DNA from: CAYVQZ01 sp964453435
Lineage (GTDB): Bacteria > Abyssobacteria > SURF-5
Direction of reading: 5' to 3'
NCBI GenBank assembly: GCA_964453435.1
Contig: CAYVQZ010000030.1
Coordinates: 1-61,573, forward strand
DNA length: 61,573 nt
Below, in pieces: positions 1 to 7,333 of this stretch (positions are counted from its first letter, which is position 1; the number at the start of each line of letters is the position of its first letter). The notes under the pieces were generated by a model that was not told the DNA's origin, searched no databases, and saw nothing but the letters and a program-made list of their open reading frames with translations. A program made the position numbers and the translations under genes.

Positions 1-199
1 CCGCAAATCGTGCGCGCATCTCCTTGTCTCAAAAGCACGTGTCAATGAATTAAACGAGTGCCTGTCTTTGCCCGCATGTCCACCAAAAGGCGAGCCTGTC
101 TGCCCTCTTCTTCCCGGCGCTGGTTGCCTGCCGCATGAGCATATGTCATAGTTTTTAAGAGACCGGTGGTGTGAAATTCGGCATAAAGGAGCCAGTCCC

Positions 200-1027
200 A
201 TGGGCTTACGGGCGGCTTCGCTGGACCCTTTGATTGCACAGCGCAGGCTGCTTCTGCAAAACGTGGAATCGCAGAGGAGGGCCGAGCAGCTTCCATTGAG
301 TTCGCAGCTCAACGTGGCTGCAAACGAGGTGCGGATTGCCGGGCCGGAGAGGGAGCGGGTTACGGCGCTCGTTCAAACTGCCGCCACTGCATCTCGCGCC
401 GTCAATCTCGCTGCTGTGGGCGAAGAGGCTGTACGGGAGATCAGATCGCAGCTCGCTGAGATACGAGGCCTCGTAGTTCGCGCCGGTGAAGAGGCTGTGC
501 TCGCAAACATCGGCTTGCAAAGCTTCCAGCAAAGAATTGCAAGGATTCTGCTGAGACTTCAGTTTATCGCCGAGACCACTCGATTTGCGGGTGTCGACCT
601 GTTCGACGGGAATTTCAATGACCAGTTCTTGATTGGCCGGGAGACCGCTATCTCTCTGGAGGTCCCGAATTTATCTCCCGACCAGTTGGGTCGTGGAGTT
701 ATCGATGCCATCCCGAACCTGGCTCAGTTGAACCTTGCCATTGATCCGGAGGCCCTGGACGAGGCCCTGCTCGTTATTGACGCTGCCGCCGACGAAGTAG
801 GGCGGGTGGATACCGCCCTGCGCGCCTTCGAAGCCGATGTCCTGGAATCGGCAATCGGTGTTGTCGAGGCAGAACGTGAGCAGTTGGATGTCCGATTCCC
901 GCCGTTTCAAATAAGCCTGGCATTGCCGGGCGAAGCTATTCTCTCGGAGATACTCGACCAGGCAAACATCCTTGCCCGGGCTGTCACAAACGGCTTTCCG
1001 GGCGCGATTCTGGATTTACTCGCATAA
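200..1027 (+). CDS. divergent flagellin-like protein
   Basis: This 275-residue protein is a relative of the flagellin encoded just downstream. The two align along their whole length: both start MGLR, share a central EIRGL segment (about residue 90) and ETT.FAG (about residue 128), and end in a DLLA/DVLA tail. The conserved N-terminal D0 signature of true flagellins (LSTGLRI...DSPAGLAI) is replaced by an unrelated stretch at about residues 33-50, and the C-terminal D0 helix has also drifted. It may be a minor filament or junction component, or a decaying copy; the reading frame is fully open. The ATG at 200 is preceded by AAAGGAG about 8 bases upstream. No other motility gene lies in the window. 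Confidence 0.75.
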   Translation: MGLRAASLDPLIAQRRLLLQNVESQRRAEQLPLSSQLNVAANEVRIAGPERERVTALVQTAATASRAVNLAAVGEEAVREIRSQLAEIRGLVVRAGEEAVLANIGLQSFQQRIARILLRLQFIAETTRFAGVDLFDGNFNDQFLIGRETAISLEVPNLSPDQLGRGVIDAIPNLAQLNLAIDPEALDEALLVIDAAADEVGRVDTALRAFEADVLESAIGVVEAEREQLDVRFPPFQISLALPGEAILSEILDQANILARAVTNGFPGAILDLLA

Positions 1028-1148
1028 CCGAACGTTGTCTTTCTAACCAAGGCGTCTTCGATTCCATTGCCCGACCCTGAAATGTCATGCCCCCCGCACA
1101 ATAGGAATTTCAAGGGGAAACCGAACGAAATTTCGCAATCTTTCGCCA

Positions 1149-1177
1149 TTGACCATCTTCTGATCTCATGGTATAAT
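1149..1177 (+). promoter_or_regulatory. sigma70-type promoter of the flagellin gene
   Basis: TTGACC (1149-1154) and a perfect TATAAT (1172-1177) are separated by 17 bases. The predicted start near 1184 gives a leader of about 25 bases to the TTG start at 1210. The spacing and both boxes fit a housekeeping promoter rather than the sigma28 type usual for flagellin genes. Confidence 0.75.
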
Positions 1178-1209
1178 TTGAGGGTGCGGAGGGAGAAGGG
1201 AAGCGTTCA

Positions 1210-2058
1210 TTGGGCCTCCGTATCAATTCTGCGAGTACGCTTGCTGCGCAACGCAACATCTTGCTTCAGCAAAGGCAGCTGCAAACCAACCTGCAACAGC
1301 TTTCGACAGGCCTGCGCATAAACACTGCCTCTGATAGTCCTGCTGGACTCGCCATTTCGGAACAACTGAGGGCACGCATCGGCGGCCAGAACGCGTTGGC
1401 CGAGAACGCGGCCCGCGCAGTCGGTCTCGTTCAAACGGCCGAGGGAGCGCTGGCGGAAATCAATACTCAACTCAATGAAATCCGAGGTCTCGCAATTCAG
1501 GCCGGAAACGGAGCGGTCCTCGGTGAAACTGGTCTGCAAGCCATCCAGGAGCAGATAACCCGGGCAACCGACACTATCACCAGAATAGCGGAAACCACCG
1601 AGTTCGCAGGTCGTTCCCTTCTGAATGGAACTTTTCGCGGCGAACAGTTCGCAATCGCTGAAAGAAATCCGGCGGAACTTGCCATTCCCGATGTCGCGGC
1701 AGGTCGGCTCGGTCGCGAAATAGAGAACCAGAGCGGCTTCGCAAACCTCGCTGAAATAGATGTCACCACCCCGCGAGGGGCGGCCGATTCCATACTCATA
1801 GTCGACGCGGCCATCAATGAAGTCTCGAATGCGCGGAGCGACCTGGGCGCGTTTCAGACCAATGTCCTCGAAACGGCCTCACGCAGTTTGGGCGTGAACC
1901 GCGCCAACCTTGCCGCCTCCGAGTCGACGGTTCGTGACGCCAACATCGCGAGCGCCGCAAGCGAATCGGCGCTTCTCCAGCTTCGTCTGCAAGCCGGCGT
2001 ACTCGCTCAGAACTTCCTCAACCAGCGGTCGGGTATGGTGCTCGACGTGCTCGCCTAG
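1210..2058 (+). CDS. fliC: flagellin
   Basis: This is a 282-residue flagellin, the filament subunit exported through the flagellar type III apparatus. It has the full conserved N-terminal region (LSTGLRINTASDSPAGLAI at about residues 31-49, then an LVQTAEGALAEI segment) and the C-terminal D0 helix (NIASAASESALLQLR, then QRSGMVLDVLA). The variable D2/D3 region is almost absent, so this is a minimal D0-D1 flagellin, as in many short-filament bacteria. The start is TTG at 1210, chosen because the conserved MGLRINS begins there and a GGAGGGAGAAGGG purine tract lies just upstream. It follows the divergent paralogue by 182 bases and has its own strong promoter. Confidence 0.93.
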   Translation: MGLRINSASTLAAQRNILLQQRQLQTNLQQLSTGLRINTASDSPAGLAISEQLRARIGGQNALAENAARAVGLVQTAEGALAEINTQLNEIRGLAIQAGNGAVLGETGLQAIQEQITRATDTITRIAETTEFAGRSLLNGTFRGEQFAIAERNPAELAIPDVAAGRLGREIENQSGFANLAEIDVTTPRGAADSILIVDAAINEVSNARSDLGAFQTNVLETASRSLGVNRANLAASESTVRDANIASAASESALLQLRLQAGVLAQNFLNQRSGMVLDVLA

Positions 2059-2125
2059 ACGCGACTGTCTTCTGCAGCGAATCCCGTCCGGTGAATTCGG
2101 GAATGGATTTATCAGCCGGAAGCGG

Positions 2126-2821
2126 TCACTTTCCGAAAAGGATGCTCCTGGCAACCACCTTGAAGACGAGATACGTGTCGAGGAAAGGGTCGAAGGAAGA
2201 GACGCGCTCGGCTTCGTCCGTATAAATGGTGCTGACCGGGACAGGGACGATCCGGTAACCGCAGCGGGCAGCCAGAATCAGGAAAGAGGTTTCCAGTTCA
2301 TAGCGCCCCGGCTTGAGATTCGGCAGAACCTTCCAAAGCAGTTCGCGAGAGAATACCCTGAATCCCGACTGCGTATCCGGTATGTGCTGGCCGCACGCCT
2401 TGGAAATGAAATAGCGGCTGATGATGTTGCCCCACCGGCGCCGCCACTTGATGTCAGGCCTGTCCACTTCACGTGTTCCCACCACGACCGCCCGCGGGTC
2501 GGCCGAGTGGGCATCCAACAATCTCCCGATTTCCTGTGGGTTGTGTTGACCGTCACCGTCTATCGTGAGCACCGTGTCGTACGACGAATAATCGGCGCTC
2601 TCGAGGAGGAAATTGAATGCCGTCAAGAGTGCGGCGCCCTTCCCGGCATTTTGTCGGTGAGTGAGAATCACGGCGGCCGTTCGGGACAGATGGGTGGGGG
2701 TGTCATCGGTGGAGCCATCGTCGACTGCGATCACGGCCTCGACAAACCTTCGAGTCTGTTCGATCACGGGAACACACAAGGCGCCTACATTGTAACAGGG
2801 AACAATCGCGCACGTTTTCAT
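2126..2821 (-). CDS. family 2 glycosyltransferase (DPM1/DPG synthase-like)
   Basis: This 231-residue cytoplasmic glycosyltransferase has the GT-A fold of family 2. The nucleotide-sugar motif VDDGSTDDTP lies near residue 34, the metal-binding TIDGDGQHNP near residue 86, and the acceptor-side motif DTQSGFRVF near residue 150. This set is typical of enzymes that move a sugar from a nucleotide donor to polyprenyl phosphate or an envelope glycan. The C-terminus has no membrane segments, unlike longer DPM1 relatives. It converges on the flagellin gene with a 67-base gap; a link to flagellin glycosylation is possible but not shown. Confidence 0.85.
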   Translation of the reverse strand: MKTCAIVPCYNVGALCVPVIEQTRRFVEAVIAVDDGSTDDTPTHLSRTAAVILTHRQNAGKGAALLTAFNFLLESADYSSYDTVLTIDGDGQHNPQEIGRLLDAHSADPRAVVVGTREVDRPDIKWRRRWGNIISRYFISKACGQHIPDTQSGFRVFSRELLWKVLPNLKPGRYELETSFLILAARCGYRIVPVPVSTIYTDEAERVSSFDPFLDTYLVFKVVARSILFGK

Positions 2822-2912
2822 CTATTCCCGCAGCTCCCGAGACGGGTCGTTGTCACTCTCAATCCTGCCGTTGGAGCCCGACGGTCCCCACTATCAGGCG
2901 TCCGCTCAATAG

Positions 2913-2941
2913 TTGACGAACAGATGGCCCGTTGCTATAAT
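2913..2941 (+). promoter_or_regulatory. promoter of tRNA-Pro
   Basis: TTGACG (2913-2918) and TATAAT (2936-2941) are separated by 17 bases. Transcription would begin near 2948, about 44 bases before the tRNA. Confidence 0.75.
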
Positions 2942-2991
2942 AACACAGCGCTGTTTCAATCTCCAAAATCACCTCCAAAATCACTGCATGC

Positions 2992-3064
2992 CGGGGCGTA
3001 GCGCAGTAGGTAGCGCGCACGGTTCGGGACCGTGAGGTCGCTGGTTCAAGTCCAGTCGCCCCGA
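2992..3064 (+). tRNA. tRNA-Pro (anticodon CGG)
   Basis: The cloverleaf can be folded by hand. The acceptor stem CGGGGCG (2992-2998) pairs with CGCCCCG (3057-3063). The D stem GCGC pairs across AGTAGGTA. The anticodon stem CACGG/CCGTG encloses the loop TTCGGGA, giving anticodon CGG, which reads CCG proline codons. The T arm is GCTGG-TTCAAGT-CCAGT. The terminal CCA is not encoded (A followed by CCG). A consensus promoter precedes the gene and a terminator follows, so it is a single-gene transcription unit. Confidence 0.95.
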
Positions 3065-3073
3065 CCGCTTCAG

Positions 3074-3113
3074 CTTGTGTCAGTGCTCGGGTTTCGCTGT
3101 CACAAGTTTTTTT
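3074..3113 (+). terminator. rho-independent terminator after tRNA-Pro
   Basis: CTTGTG-T-CAG (from 3074) pairs with CTG-T-CACAAG with a single T-T mismatch, followed by seven T residues (3107-3113). Confidence 0.78.
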
Positions 3114-3165
3114 ATGGGAAGACGTGGCTTTCAAAATCAAAAATCAGATTCGGAGGGCAGCCTTA

Positions 3166-3324
3166 ATGAAATACGTATGCGATATTTGCAACTATGTATA
3201 TGATCCGGAAATAGGCGATCCGGCGAATGGAGTCGACCCGGGGACGCCGTTTGAAGATATTCCGGATGACTGGGTGTGTCCCGTATGCGGCGCCGACAAG
3301 GATAACTTCTCACTCCAGGAATGA
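3166..3324 (+). CDS. rubredoxin
   Basis: This 52-residue rubredoxin is a soluble one-electron carrier with an Fe(SCys)4 centre. Both cysteine knuckles are present: CDICNY near the N-terminus and CPVCGADKDNF near the C-terminus, with the usual YDP.IGDP.NG.DPGTPFEDIPDDWVCP spacing between them. The ATG at 3166 was chosen because it matches the normal family length and has GGAGGG about 8 bases upstream; an in-frame start further upstream would add residues absent from rubredoxins. It sits alone between the tRNA terminator and a DUF423 gene. Rubredoxins often serve in oxygen or peroxide reduction in anaerobes; the partner here is unknown. Confidence 0.95.
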   Translation: MKYVCDICNYVYDPEIGDPANGVDPGTPFEDIPDDWVCPVCGADKDNFSLQE

Positions 3325-3447
3325 GCATTATCCGGGGCGGCGTGACATACTCTCTGCGGGCGGTTTCCCTGTTATGTCGTCGTGCACCCCTTGTATATGG
3401 GCGGTGTGGTATGAGCCCCCAATGACCGATTCTTTTGAGGAAGATTG

Positions 3448-3822
3448 ATGACCAGGCTCTGGTTACTCGCCGGAACAGCCCTCGGGTTCTTGAGTGTTGC
3501 CCTCGGCGCCTTTGGAGCTCATGCGCTCAGAGCCGTACTGGATGAATACGGTAAATCCATCTATGAAACGGCTGTTCAGTACCAGATGTTTCATGCCGTG
3601 GCTCTCCTGATCACGGGAATTTTGCAGCGCAATCTGAAAGACGTATCTTTTGCTCTCGCCGGCTGGGCGTTTCTGGCGGGAACAGTGCTTTTCTCAGGAA
3701 GCTTGTATGTCCTCTCAATTACCGGCGTCAAATGGCTCGGAGCGATTACGCCATTCGGCGGCGTGGCTTTCCTGATTGGATGGGTCTCGTTGCTCATAAT
3801 TGTGGCCAGAACAAAATTGTGA
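3448..3822 (+). CDS. DUF423 family small inner-membrane protein
   Basis: This 124-residue protein belongs to the DUF423 (YgdD/TMEM256-like) family of unknown function. It shows the family hallmarks: GAFGAHALR in the first helix, YQMFHA at about residue 50, LFSGSLY in the third helix and TPFGGVAFLIGW in the fourth. Four transmembrane helices are visible. ATG 3448 is preferred over an in-frame TTG one codon earlier because GAGGA lies about 7 bases before it. Its stop is only 7 bases before the next start, so the two genes are probably co-transcribed. Confidence 0.88.
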   Translation: MTRLWLLAGTALGFLSVALGAFGAHALRAVLDEYGKSIYETAVQYQMFHAVALLITGILQRNLKDVSFALAGWAFLAGTVLFSGSLYVLSITGVKWLGAITPFGGVAFLIGWVSLLIIVARTKL

Positions 3823-3829
3823 GGAGATC

Positions 3830-4282
3830 GTGGCTCAGGAGTTGATGATAATCGCTTTGTGTTGCGCGACACTGTTTGCCGGTTGCGCGGGAACACGGCC
3901 CTCGAATCTTGGCGTTCACAAAGGAAAACTGGCGCCGTGTCCGAAGTCGCCGAATTGTGTCTCAAGCCAGAGCGACCACGAGAGACACAGAGTATCTCCG
4001 TTCCGATACGACTCATCGCCCGAGAGCGCGTTCTCAGTGTTGAAAAGGGTGGTTCGTTCGATGGAGCGGACGAACATAGTTACTGAAACGGACAACTATT
4101 TCCATGCCGAATTCAAGAGCGCTCTCATGGGGTTTGTCGACGATAGTGAGTTCTATCACGATGAACGCGAAGACGTCATCCATGTCCGCTCGGCGTCACG
4201 CGTTGGATATTCCGACTTCGGGGTGAATCGCAGAAGGGTCGAATCCATAAGAGAGCGCTTCAACCGGGAACTCAAAGAATAA
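3830..4282 (+). CDS. DUF1499 family lipoprotein
   Basis: This protein of about 150 residues begins with a short hydrophobic signal and a lipobox (LFAGC), so it is probably a membrane-anchored lipoprotein. The mature part carries the DUF1499 pattern: a CPKSPNCVSSQ motif directly after the anchor, then F..EF.S..MGF.DD.EF, and a final RS.SR.GYSDFGVNR.R.E.I segment. The family's function is unknown. The start is uncertain: GTG 3830 is used here, and ATG 3845 would give a tighter signal peptide. Confidence 0.83.
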   Translation: MAQELMIIALCCATLFAGCAGTRPSNLGVHKGKLAPCPKSPNCVSSQSDHERHRVSPFRYDSSPESAFSVLKRVVRSMERTNIVTETDNYFHAEFKSALMGFVDDSEFYHDEREDVIHVRSASRVGYSDFGVNRRRVESIRERFNRELKE

Positions 4283-4379
4283 GCAAGCTCATGGAGGCCG
4301 TTGGCTGCCAGGGCAGGCTAATCCGCTGACCGTGCCGTAATAGACATTGAGAGGCAAAGGAGGCTGTGGCGAAGGTGAA

Positions 4380-4820
4380 TTAATCAACCATACCCTTGAT
4401 CTTCTTCCAAAGCCCTCCCCCGACCATATCGTCGGCAACTCTCAGAATTTCCTGAATGACATTCAAAACATCAGCCTCGCCCGCCCAGTGTCTTGTGACG
4501 ATTTCCGGGTCGGTCTTGTTTATGATCGAGTTGAGCACGTACGCGGCCAGGGCGACATCATCGAGATAGCCTATCGGTCCCGTAAGAGCTTCCGGCATCA
4601 AGTCAATCGGCAGAATGAAGTATGCGATGACTGCGGCCAGCTTCGCTTTTTCCTTTGGCGGGACCTCTTTTTCGATTGACAGCTTGCAGAGCAAATGAAA
4701 AAAGTCGGGCGCAAGCATCAGGTAATCGGCCCACTTGTGACGAGCCCCTTCGCTGGTGGCGAGCCACGCGTTCATCCGGGCTCTCAACCTTTTATAGTAA
4801 TCAGCTTCTTGATCCGCCAT
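4380..4820 (-). CDS. YkvA/DUF1232 family protein
   Basis: This 146-residue protein has the DUF1232 core in its middle: KEKAKLAAVIAYFILPIDLMPE followed by GY.DDVALAAYVLN. These two helices with the ILP.DL.P turn define the family, whose function is unknown although members are often membrane-associated. Flanking N- and C-terminal helices are charged. Its ATG lies inside the 3' end of the upstream radical SAM gene (20-base overlap on the same strand), so translation is probably coupled. Confidence 0.82.
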   Translation of the reverse strand: MADQEADYYKRLRARMNAWLATSEGARHKWADYLMLAPDFFHLLCKLSIEKEVPPKEKAKLAAVIAYFILPIDLMPEALTGPIGYLDDVALAAYVLNSIINKTDPEIVTRHWAGEADVLNVIQEILRVADDMVGGGLWKKIKGMVD

Positions 4821-6108
4821 GCAGCGACTCTTTCCCGGCTTCTGTTCTGCGAAGCAACCGGTTGTAGTCCTGGCAGGTCTTGTGGGTGACGCATTTATAG
4901 CAGGAGAAATCGGCGTCGATTCCGCCCCGATACCAGCGGAACATCCCGAACTCGTCCATCAGGCGGTATCGCTCCCAGCCCAATGTGAGGTAGAATTCCG
5001 AGGGAGGCAGTTCGATGTTTTCGTATTTCGTTCCCCGCGCTTTCGTGAGAAAACCGAAAATGGGAACAATTCGATGGCTCAGCAGGAATGAGTGCCCCTC
5101 CAGGTGAGACTTTATCGCTTCGTCGAGGCTGTTGAATCCGATGCCGCCCGCGGCCTCGGCGCCGGCCACGAAATTCGTCGCCACCTGCCCGGGTCCGAAA
5201 ATGTCGACGGCCGATTTCAGACGTTCGATCCATTCTTGTTTTCCCACCGCCTTGGCCTTGCCCGGAACTATCTGCGGCCAGAACCGTTCGTCCCAGACTT
5301 CCAAATTGGGCTGCACCCGGTCGGCGCCGGCTTCTTTCAAAAGCAGCCAGCCATCTTCATCGAAGGCCTGGCAAACGGCGGTGATTCTTGTTTTCGGTCC
5401 CACCGCCTTTCTCAACTTCGAGATCGTTTTCGCATACGACTTCGCTTCCAGCGATGTGTTCACAAACGCGCCGCCGCTCACGACCGCATGTTGTATCGTC
5501 ATTTCCGTGCTCGCCACCGCGCACGCTTCGATGCTTTGCGTTGGGGTGGGGAAGTCGGCCGCGGATATTTCGGCCAGGTTCAAACCCGCCATCGTGTTGC
5601 CGAGGAAACAGAAGGAACATTGTTCATTGTTCTTTGCGTACTCGCAAAATAACGAATGCACCAGGGCCACGCATGCCTCCGCCCGTTGGCCGAGCGCATC
5701 GAAAACGGAAGAGCCGTCGGATAACGTTTGTTTGAATTCCGCCCGTTTCGGGAAAGTCGCTTCCGTTATCGGTTCTTCATTGCGGCACAGCACAAATCGG
5801 TTCTCGCCCTCCTTCCGGATGGTGTAGGGGCTGTTCCGGTCAAGCTCGGTATTGATGCGGGTGTCGTCCCGCAACATCATCTGGTTCGGGACACAGAGGA
5901 CATAATCGGTCGATTCTTCATCATCCGGGATATCTTCGCGGCTCAGGAACGCGCTGCTTTGAATCGCCCATTTACCGATCTCTCCCAGCTCTTTTGTGTA
6001 TCTCAGCCCTTCTCTGAGCACGTCGGTCTTCAAGATGATGCTGTCCGGCGTCTCGGGATACTGCTCTTTCAGGGCGTCGAGATGTGAATCGTGAAATGAA
6101 GCACTCAT
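4801..6108 (-). CDS. radical SAM protein with unusual CX8CX2C cluster motif
   Basis: This is a 435-residue radical SAM protein of unrecognised subfamily. The presumed [4Fe-4S]-SAM site is C155-X8-C164-X2-C167 within CEYAKNNEQCSFC; the phenylalanine before the last Cys fits the family, but the first spacing is wider than the common CX3CX2C. A second cysteine group near the C-terminus (CYKC then C after five residues) may bind another cluster. The middle (VSGGAF, ITAVCQAF, GADRVQPNLEVWD) reads as a TIM-barrel core. The ATG at 6108 has AGGGGG about 10 bases upstream. It overlaps the YkvA-type gene. The substrate cannot be told from sequence. Confidence 0.75.
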   Translation of the reverse strand: MSASFHDSHLDALKEQYPETPDSIILKTDVLREGLRYTKELGEIGKWAIQSSAFLSREDIPDDEESTDYVLCVPNQMMLRDDTRINTELDRNSPYTIRKEGENRFVLCRNEEPITEATFPKRAEFKQTLSDGSSVFDALGQRAEACVALVHSLFCEYAKNNEQCSFCFLGNTMAGLNLAEISAADFPTPTQSIEACAVASTEMTIQHAVVSGGAFVNTSLEAKSYAKTISKLRKAVGPKTRITAVCQAFDEDGWLLLKEAGADRVQPNLEVWDERFWPQIVPGKAKAVGKQEWIERLKSAVDIFGPGQVATNFVAGAEAAGGIGFNSLDEAIKSHLEGHSFLLSHRIVPIFGFLTKARGTKYENIELPPSEFYLTLGWERYRLMDEFGMFRWYRGGIDADFSCYKCVTHKTCQDYNRLLRRTEAGKESLHGGSRS

Positions 6109-6282
6109 TGATAAGATTCCCCCTCTTCTTCCTGATAAATAGCGGCCGCGTATCCATTGTAGCATATGACGGCCGCATTTGGCTCAGACGGCAGCGACGG
6201 TTGCTTTCATGTGCCAACCGTGATAATCTCTATAGTCGGAAGAGACGCGCGCATGTCGCCCCCAATGGGCAAGGAGACTCCC

Positions 6283-7191
6283 GTGAAAGCTCTCATTACC
6301 GGCGGACTCGGTTTTGTCGGCGCCCAATTGTCAATCCGTCTTCTGGCAAAGGGTCACCAGGTTACCATAGTCGATCACTCCCCGAAACCAAAGCCTCATA
6401 CTCCGAAGGAGGCGAAATATGTATTCGGGGATACAACAACAGAGGGTCCGTGGCAAGAGGAATTGCCGAAGAACGATGTGATCGTCAACCTCGCCGGAGC
6501 CTCCATATTCGGCCGTTGGACCGACGATTACAAAAAGCGCCTCCGCGACACCCGCATTCTGACCACACGGAATGTCGTTTCCGCAATGAGCGATAAGAAG
6601 GAGACACTGCTGTGCAGCGCGTCTGCGGTGGGATACTACGGCTTCCGCGGCGACGAAGAGATTACCGAAAAAGCAGAGCCCGGGAACGATTTTTTGGCCA
6701 CGCTGTGTGTCGACTGGGAGCGGGAAGCTCTCAAAGCCACGGATAAGGCCAAACGGGTAGTCATCACGAGATTTGGCATCATTCTGGGGCCCTCCGGCGG
6801 CGCGCTCGGCCAGATGATTCCGGCTTTCAAAAAGTTCGTTGGCGGCCCGCTGGGCAGCGGCAAGCAATGGTTCTCGTGGATTCATATGCACGACCTCCTG
6901 AGCGCGTTCCAGTTCGTGTTTGACAACAACGAGATTGAGGGGCCGGTCAATTTCTGTTCGCCGAATCCGGTTCGGAACAAAACGCTTGCGCAAGCCTTGG
7001 GAGAGGTGTTGTCTCGGCCCTCATTCATACCCACCCCTGCCCTTGCGCTAAAGCTTGTCCTCGGAGAGTTCGGCTCGGTCTTGCTTGAAGGCCAGCGCGT
7101 GTTCCCCGGCAAGCTGCAAAAATGCGGATTCGAGTTCCGCTATCCCGAAATCAAGGAGGCCCTCCGCCAGGTAGTCGAATACATGGGATAG
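6283..7191 (+). CDS. TIGR01777 family NAD(P)-dependent epimerase
   Basis: This 302-residue protein belongs to the extended SDR superfamily, TIGR01777 (YfcH/SDR39U1-like) branch. It starts with the Rossmann dinucleotide motif ITGGLGFVGAQL and has VNLAGASIFGRWTDDYKKR, SASAVGYYG (the active-site YxxxK is altered, as is usual for this branch), VITRFGIILGPSGGAL, and the C-terminal DUF1731 helical domain. The reaction is unknown. GTG 6283 is chosen as start because AAGGAG lies six bases upstream and the nucleotide-binding motif follows at once. Confidence 0.88.
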   Translation: MKALITGGLGFVGAQLSIRLLAKGHQVTIVDHSPKPKPHTPKEAKYVFGDTTTEGPWQEELPKNDVIVNLAGASIFGRWTDDYKKRLRDTRILTTRNVVSAMSDKKETLLCSASAVGYYGFRGDEEITEKAEPGNDFLATLCVDWEREALKATDKAKRVVITRFGIILGPSGGALGQMIPAFKKFVGGPLGSGKQWFSWIHMHDLLSAFQFVFDNNEIEGPVNFCSPNPVRNKTLAQALGEVLSRPSFIPTPALALKLVLGEFGSVLLEGQRVFPGKLQKCGFEFRYPEIKEALRQVVEYMG

Positions 7192-7333
7192 GTATGCGCC
7201 GTCCAAGACGGTCTCGGTCGCGGACAATTTCATACACTCGAAGAATATCGAAAAAACCAGCCGGCAAACGCTATGATATCCGGGTACCCGGTTTTCGCAT
7301 TCAACTTCATCCGAAATAAAGGAAAGGTGAAAC

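Noticed and set aside
42..296. Leftward open frame at the window's left edge
   Set aside because: It overlaps the divergent flagellin start, lacks any recognisable motif and has no ribosome site.
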